Shown here piece after piece: positions 53,294 to 61,808 of a DNA stretch of 64,000 bases. The notes beneath the pieces are model-generated. The model had not been told where the DNA came from, searched no databases, and was given only the letters and a program-made list of their open reading frames with translations. Source of the DNA: G965276675 sp965276675 (GTDB taxonomy: Bacteria; Acidobacteriota; Terriglobia; Terriglobales; Acidobacteriaceae); assembly GCA_965276675.1 (NCBI GenBank), contig OZ255624.1:3286001-3350000 (forward strand). Direction: 5' to 3'. Position 1 is the stretch's first letter. Every line of letters begins with the position of its first letter. The position numbers were made by a program, and so were the translations under genes.

Positions 53294-54107
53294 GTGAAGA
53301 ATTTGCGATGGCTGCATTGCGTTTACTGGTGTGCCTTCGGACTGAGTGTGCTGTGGCCGCACCTCTCCGTGCAAGCACAAAGCCTAGGCAAGGCCGATTG
53401 GCCGAACTATGGAAACGATCCCGGTGGAATGCGATACTCCAGCTTGACTCAAATTAGCCGGAATACCCTTTCAAGGCTTAGCATCGCATGGATCTTTCAC
53501 ACCAAAGACATAGCGGAAGGCAGCGGCGACCGCAAGCGCAGTGGGTTCGAAACGACGCCAATTCCTGGTGGATCAAACGCTTTATATCACCACTCCATTC
53601 AACCGTGTCATTGCGCTTGATCCGGCCACGGGGAAACAGCGCTGGGCTTACGATCCGAAAATCGACCGAAGCCTCGATTATGGGGATGGGCTCATCAATC
53701 GCGGCGTAGCTACCTGGCTCGACTCTTCGCGTTCAGTCAGCCAGCCATGCCGGCGGCGTGTTTTTGAAGCTACCCTCGATGCGCGTCTCATCGCTCTGGA
53801 CTCCACAACGGGACGACTTTGCGTTGATTTCGGCGATAGCGGCTCAGTCAAGTTAAGAGACGTTCCCGGATATGCAAGCCGCGGTCTCGGCGAACACCAC
53901 CAAGGCTGGTATCATATGACCTCGCCGCCGACTGTGATTGACGACCTCGTCATCGCCGGATCGGCCATCGATGACAATGCGCGCGTCGATATGCCTATGA
54001 CCTACCTGAGTGGGGGAAAACAATATCTGGTTGTCGCCGCTGGAGGACATCAGGGAATCCGCGAAGAGTCATTGGGAGACGCAGTCGTCGCCTTCGTTCT
54101 TCCTTAA
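53294..54107 (+). pseudogene. PQQ-dependent dehydrogenase, frameshifted and internally deleted
   Basis: The start has a signal peptide ('LHCVYWCAFGLSVLWPHLSV'). 'DWPNYGNDPGGMRYSSLTQI' is the standard N-terminus of quinoprotein glucose/alcohol dehydrogenases. One extra base near 53565 shifts the frame; then come 'LVDQTLYITTPFNRVIALDP', 'ATGKQRWAYDPKID' and 'HQGWYHMTSPPTVIDDLVIA'. After 'SAIDDNARVDMP' the sequence jumps to the C-terminal 'MTYLSGGKQYLVVAAGG' of the family, so some 350 residues of propeller are deleted. The product is inactive. Upstream divergent neighbour is the polysaccharide cluster. Confidence 0.82.
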
Positions 54108-54226
54108 ACTTCAACTCAGACGTGCAATACAGGAACCTCGGTAACCGTTGATCCGCAAAGACTCAAACTACCCCGTGCCGCACCAAATTCCCCAGAGAAC
54201 GGCCATAGGGGTAAAATGCTGACACG

Positions 54227-54847
54227 GTGACTACCTCGTCTAATCTCCCCGATGTCGACGGCGTTGGGCCCAAGCTCGCCCAGGTAGACCCCCCGCCCAG
54301 TCTGGCGCGCACCGGCCTGCGCATCGTGCTGGCAGCCCTGTTCGTGAGCCTTGCCATCACCGCTTACTTCTACTTCGGGCGGCGGACTCCGGAGTCCACG
54401 GGAGAGGTCGTCCGCCTGTCGGAGTTTCCCGTGCACACCCTGATCCGTGGCGCCGTAGCAGGCGCGCCAGGTATGGTGGGACAGGACGAGAATTACGACC
54501 AGTTGCTGGTCTTCGCGCTGGTTCGCCTGCACAACCAGAGCAAGGCTCCGCTCAAGGTTGACGACATGTGGGCGACCATCAAGCTTCCTAACGGAGAGAT
54601 CCGCCGCAGCTTGGCAGCCAGCGACAGCGACTTCAAGCGGGTCTTCGCCGCCTACCCGCAGCTGAGCCCAATCCGGATCGAGCCCCTGCGCCGGGATATC
54701 GCCATCGCGCCCGGCGACTCCATCGACGGATTGCTGGTCTTCAATTACCCGGTCACCCGCGCCCAATGGGACACGCGCCAGACCATGGATGTCACCATCT
54801 CGTTCGCGAATGCGCGGGAGCTGACCCTGCGTGCGCCCCAAGGATAA
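54227..54847 (+). CDS. Hypothetical membrane-anchored protein
   Basis: 206 residues from GTG at 54227. A soluble start of about 28 residues is followed by one membrane span ('LRIVLAALFVSLAITAYFYF'), then a periplasmic beta-rich domain ('QLLVFALVRLHNQSKAPLKV', 'SIDGLLVFNYPVTRAQWDTR'), which looks like an immunoglobulin-like or DUF4352-like fold. No catalytic motif is seen. It resembles conserved hypotheticals of Acidobacteriota. It converges with the coiled-coil gene at 54893. Confidence 0.7.
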   Translation: MTTSSNLPDVDGVGPKLAQVDPPPSLARTGLRIVLAALFVSLAITAYFYFGRRTPESTGEVVRLSEFPVHTLIRGAVAGAPGMVGQDENYDQLLVFALVRLHNQSKAPLKVDDMWATIKLPNGEIRRSLAASDSDFKRVFAAYPQLSPIRIEPLRRDIAIAPGDSIDGLLVFNYPVTRAQWDTRQTMDVTISFANARELTLRAPQG

Positions 54848-54892
54848 ATCGGCCCTTCAAATCCAGTCTTTCCGACGTTTGTGATCCTGCTC

Positions 54893-56020
54893 TCAGTGCA
54901 GGCCGGTCAGGTAACCATAGATCTGCTCGTCGCGAATATTCAAAACCACCAGCTGAAAGCGGTGTCCACTGCTTCCGGCAAAGATCAGTGGAATGTTTAA
55001 CGAACCCTTGTGCTCCGACGAATACTGGCCTTCAAGCACGACCAGCGTATAGGTTCCGTGTTTGGCATCGGGCCGCCTCACCTCCAGCCCTAACCCGGGT
55101 AGGGGTTGGGTTAAGTTTCCCTCGTGCACATGAAACTCCTCGATTGGGGCCGTTGTCCTCTTTTGCAGCGCGGCAACAGAGGCAAGGTTCTGGGCGAGGG
55201 GCGCTCCGTAGACGGTGTGGGCTACCGAAACCATGGCAACCTGATCTGCGGGCGAGGGGACATTGCTCACGGGGGCTAACGGCTTCATGGCAGAGAGGGC
55301 GGCCGGAGCGGTTGGGCGGTTTACAGGCTGCGTTGCCCCGGTCTCACCACTGTGGGCTGCAAGAGGTGACCGTACTGTTCCGATTCGCGGGACACCCAGC
55401 TCCGGACGGCCGCCCTCCCCTAAGCTGTTCAACTGTGGAAACGTGGGCCGGGCGCTCTCCGCGACTTGGTGGGTGGCGAGCGGCTGCGATGCCGCGGAGA
55501 CAGGCTGCGGTGCGGGCTTTAGCGGCACCACAGGGAAAGCGAAGTGGGAGCTTGGCGGCTGATTCGGCAGCTGGATCGGTGGTTGGAGTTGGCCTGGCGC
55601 GGGCTGGGAGGCACGCTGCCGCGCGGCCAGAGCGGCGTTCTGCTTATCGATGTCCAGCTGCGTCATGCCGAGTCGTTCTCCCAGCAGTTCGCCCGTCGCC
55701 TTCATCTCGACGGTGTTCTCCTCCAGGCTGTTCGCCAGCCGTTGGTTCTCACGCTGCATCGCGGCAATGGAGTCATTCTGCTGCTGAACCTGGCTCTTCA
55801 GGTGCGAACTCCAGGCCAGCGCGCCGACGGCAATGCCGATCGCCGCCACGGGAACATATAGCGCCAACCAAGGGGAGTGCTTTCCGTGTTCGCGGGCGTG
55901 CCTGCCCAGCGACTCACCAGAATGTAGATAAGACTCTTGCGGAGAGAACTGCTCGCTCGGAGCGAACTCCTCCTCAGGCAGCCGGATCTCCTCAATACGT
56001 TGTGCCCCTAAAGGTCGCAT
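54893..56020 (-). CDS. Hypothetical single-span protein with coiled coil and Pro-rich linker
   Basis: 375 residues. Cytoplasmic acidic N-terminus (1-50), one span ('LALYVPVAAIGIAVGALAWS'), a short coiled coil ('LKSQVQQQNDSIAAMQREN', 'QRLANSLEENTVEMKA'), a long Pro/Gln/Ala-rich linker (about 135-265) and a C-terminal beta domain ('KHGTYTLVVLEGQYSSEHKG', 'IYGYLTGL') likely exposed in the periplasm. No family is recognised. A shortened paralogue lies 395 bases upstream at 56415-57119, with the same start 'MRPLG.QRI.E' and the same layout. A role as cell-envelope spacer or scaffold is a guess. Confidence 0.68.
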   Translation of the reverse strand: MRPLGAQRIEEIRLPEEEFAPSEQFSPQESYLHSGESLGRHAREHGKHSPWLALYVPVAAIGIAVGALAWSSHLKSQVQQQNDSIAAMQRENQRLANSLEENTVEMKATGELLGERLGMTQLDIDKQNAALAARQRASQPAPGQLQPPIQLPNQPPSSHFAFPVVPLKPAPQPVSAASQPLATHQVAESARPTFPQLNSLGEGGRPELGVPRIGTVRSPLAAHSGETGATQPVNRPTAPAALSAMKPLAPVSNVPSPADQVAMVSVAHTVYGAPLAQNLASVAALQKRTTAPIEEFHVHEGNLTQPLPGLGLEVRRPDAKHGTYTLVVLEGQYSSEHKGSLNIPLIFAGSSGHRFQLVVLNIRDEQIYGYLTGLH

Positions 56021-56414
56021 GCCTATCCTCCCACCTCCACGAATGCCGAAAATGGCGAAGCTAGAAGTGGTTTACTCATCCTGTCGATCTTGTCTGGCCT
56101 ATGTGTCCAGACTTGACGGCTGAGCTGTGCGGTACTGATCGCCACCTCAGCCATCTTGAAACCACTTCCCATCTCTCGTTAGACTTCAGTAAACAGAAAT
56201 CGAGAGATTTAGTCACCTGGCCCGCTACGCGGCTCTCCTGAACAGGCTGCATATCGAGCCTGTCCGCATCTCATTAAGACGAGTTTGGGGGGAGAAACGC
56301 TTTGGCAGTACCCCACCCGAGCAGTTTGGGATGGTTGCTCGGGTCGGGTTAGTTCGGCCCCCTTTACTAGACGGCGACGTCCGGAATGCGCCTTCGCTCT
56401 GGAGCCCCTCCTTC
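56021..56414. other. Gene-free stretch with remains of a duplicated gene
   Basis: About 390 bases between the two coiled-coil paralogues. It likely holds the promoter of 54893-56020 and the degraded 3' end of the upstream paralogue. Short frames on both strands resemble nothing known. Confidence 0.4.
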
Positions 56415-57119
56415 TCAAGAAGGTGGGGGGTGGCTCCGCGCGGAGTGAGGGGATCGCCAGAGGCGCTGGATTCCTGCCAACCACCGAAATGGGTGGTGCC
56501 CTCCATCACTGGGCTGGGCGGCGTCTGGACGCAGAAGATGTGAACTCCCGGCGATCCGGCCAGTAGCAGCGCTGTGCCGATGTGCCGTATGGAGTTGGGC
56601 AGCAGACCGCTGATCCGGCGCGGCTCCGTCTGCTGCGGGCTGCAGGCCGTTCTCCGCCAACTCTGCCGGGCTCCCCTGCCCTACGGGAAGAGTGGAAGTC
56701 TTTTCAGCGCTTGGCTTATCAAGCTGGAGTATGCTGCCCGGTTGATTGATTCCTTGACGCGCTCCCGCCAGGTCGCCCGCTGCTTTCAGCTCGACCGTGT
56801 TCTCCTGGACATTGTCCGCCATGCGCTGATTCTCCCGCTGTATGGCAGCAATGGAGTCATCCTGCCTCTGAACGTCCCCGCGCAGGTGCGAACTCCAGAA
56901 CAGCGCGCCTGCGGAGAGAGCAAAGGCCGCCACTGGAATGTAGAGCGAGAGCCAGGGGGTGGAGCTTTCCCGCTCGCGGGCATGACGCCCCATCGACTTA
57001 TTCGAGTGCAGGAAGGACTCGTGCAGGAACGGTTCCCCTGCCGGATACTCATCGCTGGGGGGGAACTCGTCTTCTTGCGGCTCCACTTCATCAATCCTTT
57101 GAACGCCCAAAGGTCGCAT
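56415..57119 (-). CDS. Coiled-coil membrane protein, shortened paralogue of 54893-56020
   Basis: 234 residues. The N-terminal 125 residues parallel the downstream gene: 'MRPLGVQRIDEVEPQEDEFP', span 'LSLYIPVAAFALSAGALFWS', coiled coil 'RGDVQRQDDSIAAIQRENQR'. After about residue 130 the sequence loses similarity and turns into low-complexity Arg/Ser/His text ending 'HSARSHPPPS', which looks out of frame. The Pro-rich linker and C-terminal beta domain are missing. It may be a decayed copy, or still make a membrane stub that pairs with the full-length protein. Confidence 0.5.
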   Translation of the reverse strand: MRPLGVQRIDEVEPQEDEFPPSDEYPAGEPFLHESFLHSNKSMGRHARERESSTPWLSLYIPVAAFALSAGALFWSSHLRGDVQRQDDSIAAIQRENQRMADNVQENTVELKAAGDLAGARQGINQPGSILQLDKPSAEKTSTLPVGQGSPAELAENGLQPAADGAAPDQRSAAQLHTAHRHSAATGRIAGSSHLLRPDAAQPSDGGHHPFRWLAGIQRLWRSPHSARSHPPPS

Positions 57120-57279
57120 GCCGATCCTCCACCTCTACAAATGCACAACACCAAGGGATGCTGAAATATCAAAGCTAGTCTCCCGAAGAATCTTCAGTAA
57201 AGACAAATAGAACGCTGGGCCAACTTCTGTCCCGTTTTGTCCTCTACTGCTGGCTCCTCTTCCCTTTTACAATGACAGT

Positions 57280-58356
57280 GTGACTACTGCGGACATCGTG
57301 ATCGCCGGGGGTGGGATCGTGGGGCTGTCGTGCGCACTCGCGTTGCGCGGGCGTGGACACACGGTCGCCGTCTTTGAGCGCGATACGGCTATGCGTGAGG
57401 CCTCCTGGGCCGCCGCAGGTATGCTGGCGGCGCATGATCCCGAGAATTCGACGGCCCTGCTCCCTTTAGCTGAGCGCAGCATTACCTTGTATCCGGAATA
57501 TCTTGCCGAAGTGGAGCGCTTGGCGGATAAACTGGTGCCATTTCGCACCTCTAGAACGCTCCAAAGCGTCGGTTTGGATGCATTTGCGCACGGTTTTGGC
57601 ACGCCTATTTGCGCCCGCGACGCCAGAGTGATGGTTCCCAGGCTCCAGACCGACCAGCGCACGTTCCTGGCCCTCGCCGAGCAGAGTCTCGACCCCCGCG
57701 ACCTGTGCCTTGCACTCCCGCTGGCTGCCCGAGCGGCTGGGGTGGCCGTGCACGAAGGGATCGCTGTCGCGAGCGTGCGCAGTCGCGCGGACGGAGTGGA
57801 GATCAGAACTGCCGAGGGGTTCACACGCGCCGATGCGTTTCTGAACTGCTGCGGGGCCTGGGCTGGGGAGCTCATGCCCTTAAACCCCCGTGGACAGCGG
57901 AGCTCCGTGCATCCCCGGAAAGGCCAGATGGCGGTGGTGCGGCTTCGCGAGCCCGCCAGCCTGCCGCTGGTGCTGCGCTCCCCAGAGATCTATCTGGTGC
58001 CGCGCGGTGACGGCCGGGTGGTAGTAGGAGCCACAGTGGAGGATGCCGGCTTCAGCAAGTCGGTGAGCGAGAGCGCTCTCCGCGAGCTGATCGCGAAAGC
58101 CGCGGCACTCTGGCCCCCGATTGCCGATGGAGAGATTGTCGATAGCTGGGCCGGGCTACGTCCCGGCACCCACGATGCGCTGCCGGTGCTTGGAGCCAGC
58201 GGCCAGCCACATTGCTTTATCGCAGCGGGCCACTTCCGCAACGGCATCCTGCTCGCACCGGGCACAGCCGAGGCCGTAGCGGCACTGATCGCGGGAGAGG
58301 CTCCGGCCGTCAACCTCGACATCTTCCGCCCGGATCGATTCACAAGGGCGGCGTGA
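57280..58356 (+). CDS. thiO: FAD-dependent glycine oxidase-like protein (ThiO/DadA family)
   Basis: 358 residues from GTG at 57280. FAD-binding 'DIVIAGGGIVGLSCALALRG' at the N-terminus, then 'EASWAAAGMLAAHDPENS', which is characteristic of ThiO glycine oxidases, 'FLNCCGAWAGELMPLNPRGQ', 'HPRKGQMAVVRL' and the C-terminal 'GHFRNGILLAPGTAEAVAAL' that closes the FAD site. It oxidises glycine to iminoglycine for thiazole synthesis, or another small amino acid. No thiS/thiG lies next to it, so the assignment to thiamine is by family only. Followed by citrate synthase after 118 bases. Confidence 0.88.
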   Translation: MTTADIVIAGGGIVGLSCALALRGRGHTVAVFERDTAMREASWAAAGMLAAHDPENSTALLPLAERSITLYPEYLAEVERLADKLVPFRTSRTLQSVGLDAFAHGFGTPICARDARVMVPRLQTDQRTFLALAEQSLDPRDLCLALPLAARAAGVAVHEGIAVASVRSRADGVEIRTAEGFTRADAFLNCCGAWAGELMPLNPRGQRSSVHPRKGQMAVVRLREPASLPLVLRSPEIYLVPRGDGRVVVGATVEDAGFSKSVSESALRELIAKAAALWPPIADGEIVDSWAGLRPGTHDALPVLGASGQPHCFIAAGHFRNGILLAPGTAEAVAALIAGEAPAVNLDIFRPDRFTRAA

Positions 58357-58474
58357 TGTGACAACCCAATTGCCGCTAAGCTATAACAACCTGTTTGGCT
58401 CATTGCGTTTGGCCGGGGCAATTCACCCGCCGCGCTGAGCATCACAGGTTCTGACGAGAGCTAAGGAGAGTTGA

Positions 58475-59608
58475 ATGTCGACTGCGGTGGCGACCAAGGG
58501 TCTGGAAGGTATTGTTGCAGCAAACTCCGGCATCTGCTGGATCGATGGCGATGCGGGCGTGCTGGCCTATCGCGGCATTGACATTCACGAGCTGGCCGAG
58601 GAGTCTTCGTTTGAAGAGAGCACTTACCTGCTGTGGTTCGGGAAGCTGCCGACTGCGTCAGAGCTGATGGAGTTCAAGCAGCACCTTGCCGCGGCGCGCA
58701 TGCTCGATCCGAAGATCGTTGAGCTGCTGCGCTCCTTTCCCAAGAACGCTACGCCGATGGAGGTGCTGCGCACTGGTGTCTCCGCTCTGAGCATGTACGA
58801 TCCGGATCAGGCCGACAACGCTCACGACGCCAATGTGCGCAAGAGCTTCCGGCTGACCTCGCAGATCGCCATGCTGGTGGCGCTCTACGATCGTATCCGC
58901 AAGGGGAAGGATCTGGTCGAAGCAGATAAATCCCTCTCGCATGCAGGCAATCTTCTATGGATGTTGACCGGGGAGAAGCCCTCCGAAACGGCTACCCGCA
59001 CGCTGGACATTGCACTGATCCTGCATGCCGACCATGAGCTGAACGCATCGACCTTTGCCGCACGCGTGATTGCCGCCACCCTGTCAGATATTCATTCGGC
59101 CATTACAGGGGCGATTGGCGCCCTGAAGGGCCCGCTGCACGGCGGCGCCAATGAGGCCGTGATGCACATGCTTTTTGCGATCGATAAGGCGGGCGAGGAC
59201 CCGGTCGAGCACGTGCGCACGATGCTGGCGCAAAAGAAGAAGATCTCCGGCTTCGGCCACCGCGTGTATCACACCGAAGACCCGCGCGCGACCCATCTGC
59301 GCAAGATGAGCGAGCAGCTCGGCAACTCGGCGAACAATCCGAAGTGGTTCCAAATGTCGCGTGCGATCGAGCAATACATCCTGGCAGAAAAGAAGCTCAA
59401 CGCGAATGTCGACTTTTATTCTGCGTCGACCTACACTACGCTGGGGATCGACATCGATCTGTTCACGCCGATCTTCGCCATCAGCCGCATCGCCGGCTGG
59501 GCCGCCCACGTGATCGAGCAACTGGACGACAACCGCCTCATCCGTCCACGCGCGGAGTACATCGGGCCGGAGTATCCGGTGGCCTACACGCCGGTGGAGA
59601 AGCGGTGA
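58475..59608 (+). CDS. gltA: Citrate synthase
   Basis: 377 residues, the short type common outside Proteobacteria. AAGGAG lies 9 bases before ATG. Conserved parts: 'CWIDGDAGVLAYRGIDIHEL', 'ILHADHELNASTFAARVIA' (first catalytic His), 'GPLHGGANEAVMHMLF', 'KISGFGHRVYHTEDPRATHL' (second His) and 'LNANVDFYSASTYTTLGI' (catalytic Asp). It condenses oxaloacetate and acetyl-CoA, TCA cycle entry. Methylcitrate synthase activity cannot be excluded. Its 3' side carries AAGCGGT repeats. Confidence 0.94.
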   Translation: MSTAVATKGLEGIVAANSGICWIDGDAGVLAYRGIDIHELAEESSFEESTYLLWFGKLPTASELMEFKQHLAAARMLDPKIVELLRSFPKNATPMEVLRTGVSALSMYDPDQADNAHDANVRKSFRLTSQIAMLVALYDRIRKGKDLVEADKSLSHAGNLLWMLTGEKPSETATRTLDIALILHADHELNASTFAARVIAATLSDIHSAITGAIGALKGPLHGGANEAVMHMLFAIDKAGEDPVEHVRTMLAQKKKISGFGHRVYHTEDPRATHLRKMSEQLGNSANNPKWFQMSRAIEQYILAEKKLNANVDFYSASTYTTLGIDIDLFTPIFAISRIAGWAAHVIEQLDDNRLIRPRAEYIGPEYPVAYTPVEKR

Positions 59609-59900
59609 AGAGCTGGAAAAGCGGTCAGCTAAAGAGCGGTCGGCAGAAGAGCCGTTAGCATGCCCGTAGACCTCTAGTGTCCCTGAAATTCGCCATAGTT
59701 GCGGTGATAAGCGTAGCTGCCAACCGAAACAAATGCAGGTCCTTCGACTTCGCTGCTCTCCGGATGACAACTTTGTTGTTACAAATCTTCGGGACAGTAC
59801 ACCAGCATTTACTAACGGCTTCGGCAGCTTTTTGCCACCCGCTTTTTTAGCCGACCGCTTCTTCGCTATTATGCTTTTTCGCCAACCGCTTTTCCGCCGC
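59609..59900. repeat. Convergent intergenic region with inverted AAGCGGT-type repeats
   Basis: Just after the citrate synthase stop, imperfect units aaaagcggtcagct / aaagagcggtcggc occur (59610-59650). Near 59830-59895 the complementary form appears several times (cttttttagccgaccgctt, cttttttcgccaaccgcttttcc-like). Both genes converge here, so the two arrays could pair into long, imperfect hairpins and act as a two-way terminator or RNA-stability element. No coding content is recognised between them. Confidence 0.45.
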
Positions 59901-60506
59901 TTACATCCCCTTCTTCTGACTGGCTGGCGGCACGATCCCGTTCATGCGCAGGTACTCGACCAGCTGACCGTAGTGATCCATGGAGTGAGCCAGGGCGAAG
60001 GTAGCGCTTCCGGCGCGGGTGTCCGCATGCATACCGCCCTTCATCTCGGCGAAGGCATTCTCTGGGGTGATGCTATCGACGGCTTTTTCGGCGTAGGCGT
60101 AAGAGTCCTTAAGCGTCTGAACGATTTCGGCTTTGCTGGTCATCGCCTTCATCTTGGACATGTCCGGTTTGCCGCCCACGCCGAAGGGTGCAAAGAACGC
60201 ATAGTTCCCGCCGGCGAGATGCTTTACTTCATCCCCAAAGGTGCGGACACCGGCGAAGTTGCCGTCGCTGGCTGGAGGAGCGAAGTTGTACTTGTCCTCT
60301 GGCATGACCTCGGCCGCACCCACGATTTCCTGTTCCATCGAGCGCAGCAAGTCTCCATACACCTTGGACGGAGCCACCTGCACGCCCCCTTGCGCGCTCA
60401 TCGTTCCCTGCGCGCCCAAGCCCATGCTTCCAGTACTCTGCGCTAACGCTCCCGGCACTACCGAAGCGCCGCCCAGCACCGCAACTGCTATCCAGTTCAT
60501 CTTCAT
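59901..60506 (-). CDS. DinB-like (DUF664-type) four-helix protein, secreted
   Basis: 201 residues from 'MKMNWIAVAVLGGASVVPGA' (60506), which is a signal peptide cleaved near 'ALAQ'. The mature part is a four-helix bundle with the DinB-type metal ligands: His in 'FGDEVKHLAGG' and two His in 'LAHSMDHYGQLVEYLRMNG'. Members are thiol- or metal-dependent enzymes or stress proteins of unclear function; many Acidobacteria carry secreted versions. It converges on citrate synthase and is divergent from cysteine desulfurase. Confidence 0.82.
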   Translation of the reverse strand: MKMNWIAVAVLGGASVVPGALAQSTGSMGLGAQGTMSAQGGVQVAPSKVYGDLLRSMEQEIVGAAEVMPEDKYNFAPPASDGNFAGVRTFGDEVKHLAGGNYAFFAPFGVGGKPDMSKMKAMTSKAEIVQTLKDSYAYAEKAVDSITPENAFAEMKGGMHADTRAGSATFALAHSMDHYGQLVEYLRMNGIVPPASQKKGM

Positions 60507-60629
60507 CGCAATCCTCCTGTGCACCAGGCACCGCGAGAAGCCTACCAGAAGTGAATCGCAGCGCACATCCGATCGTTAGCATTGATCTTACTCGCCAACA
60601 CATCCAAAAGACGTACCATAGAGCTAACG

Positions 60630-61802
60630 ATGCGGCGCGTATACATGGACGCAAATGCTACTACGCCTCTTTCTGAGGAGGTCTTCGCGGCCATGCGTCC
60701 CTACTTTACGGAGCAGTTTGGCAATGCCTCCTCGATCCACTTCCATGGGCAGCGGGCGCGGGGAGCGGTCGAGCACGCGCGGGAGAGTGTGGCGCAGCTG
60801 TTCAATTGCCGCGAGGCAGAGGTGGTCTTTACCAGTGGCGGCACGGAGGGCGACAACCTTGCGCTCTTCGGGCTTTGCCGTCCCGGGGACCACCTGATTA
60901 CGAGCAGTATTGAGCACCATGCAGTGCTCCATGCAGCCGAGCGGCTGAGGGACCGGGGAGTCGCCGTCAGCTTTCTGCCCGTCACGGAGGCGGGGGTACT
61001 CGATCCGGCCGAGGTGCGCCAGGCGCTGCGTCCGGAGACCAAGCTGATCAGCATCATGATGGCCAATAATGAGATCGGCACGCTGCAGCCGGTGGTGGAG
61101 ATTGGGCGCATTGCCGCGGAGGCGGACGTCTTCTTCCACACCGATGCGGTCCAGGTCGCGGGCAAGCTGCCCATCGATGTCAAGGCGATCGGCTGCGATC
61201 TGCTGACGATCTCCGGCCACAAGATGCATGCGCCCCAGGGTGTGGGGGCGCTCTTCGTCCGGCGCGGCACGCAGCTGGAACCGATCTTCTTTGGCGGCCC
61301 GCATGAGCGGCAGCGCCGTGCGGGCACGGAAAATCTGCCGGGAATCGTAGGGCTGGGCTGGGCGGCGGATTTAGCGATGAAGCTGATCGAGAGTGACGAG
61401 CCAGCGCGCATCGCATCTCTGCGCGACCGGCTGGAAGTTGGCATTCTCGCACGCGTGGACGAAGCGGGGGTCTATGCCGGTGGTGCGCCGCGCGTGCCGA
61501 ACACGACCAACATCTGGTTCGATCACCTGGAAGGCGAGGCGCTGGTGATTGCGCTGGATCTGAAAGGATTGGCTGTCTCTGGCGGATCGGCCTGCATGTC
61601 CGGAGCAACTGAGCCATCGCACGTGCTGACGGCCATGGGTGTGCTGCCGGAGCGGGCGCGGGCCAGCCTGCGCTTCTCACTCGATATGGGTACTACGGAT
61701 GCGGATGTCGACTTCGCTCTGGAGGTCGTGCCGACTGCCGTGGCACGGTTGCGCGAGCTCTCGCCTACGTACCGCCGCGTTGAATCCGCAGTCGCCCGCT
61801 AG
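60630..61802 (+). CDS. Cysteine desulfurase (NifS/IscS type)
   Basis: 390 residues from 'MRRVYMDANATTPLSEEVFA' (60630); an upstream Met at 60582 lacks a ribosome site. PLP enzyme marks: 'VFTSGGTEGDNLALFGL', 'SSIEHHAVLHAAERL', 'MMANNEIGTLQPV', PLP Lys in 'LTISGHKMHAPQGVGALFV' and catalytic Cys in 'VSGGSACMSGATEPSHVL'. The loop around the Cys is IscS-like. It removes sulfur from cysteine as a protein persulfide. The next gene, mnmA, uses that sulfur for tRNA; with only 6 bases between stop and start the two are surely one operon. Confidence 0.92.
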   Translation: MRRVYMDANATTPLSEEVFAAMRPYFTEQFGNASSIHFHGQRARGAVEHARESVAQLFNCREAEVVFTSGGTEGDNLALFGLCRPGDHLITSSIEHHAVLHAAERLRDRGVAVSFLPVTEAGVLDPAEVRQALRPETKLISIMMANNEIGTLQPVVEIGRIAAEADVFFHTDAVQVAGKLPIDVKAIGCDLLTISGHKMHAPQGVGALFVRRGTQLEPIFFGGPHERQRRAGTENLPGIVGLGWAADLAMKLIESDEPARIASLRDRLEVGILARVDEAGVYAGGAPRVPNTTNIWFDHLEGEALVIALDLKGLAVSGGSACMSGATEPSHVLTAMGVLPERARASLRFSLDMGTTDADVDFALEVVPTAVARLRELSPTYRRVESAVAR

Positions 61803-61808
61803 CATCTA

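Noticed and set aside
54766..56064. A 432-codon plus-strand open frame
   Set aside because: Arg/Pro/Ala-rich, low-information product opposite the coiled-coil gene; no domain or ribosome site.
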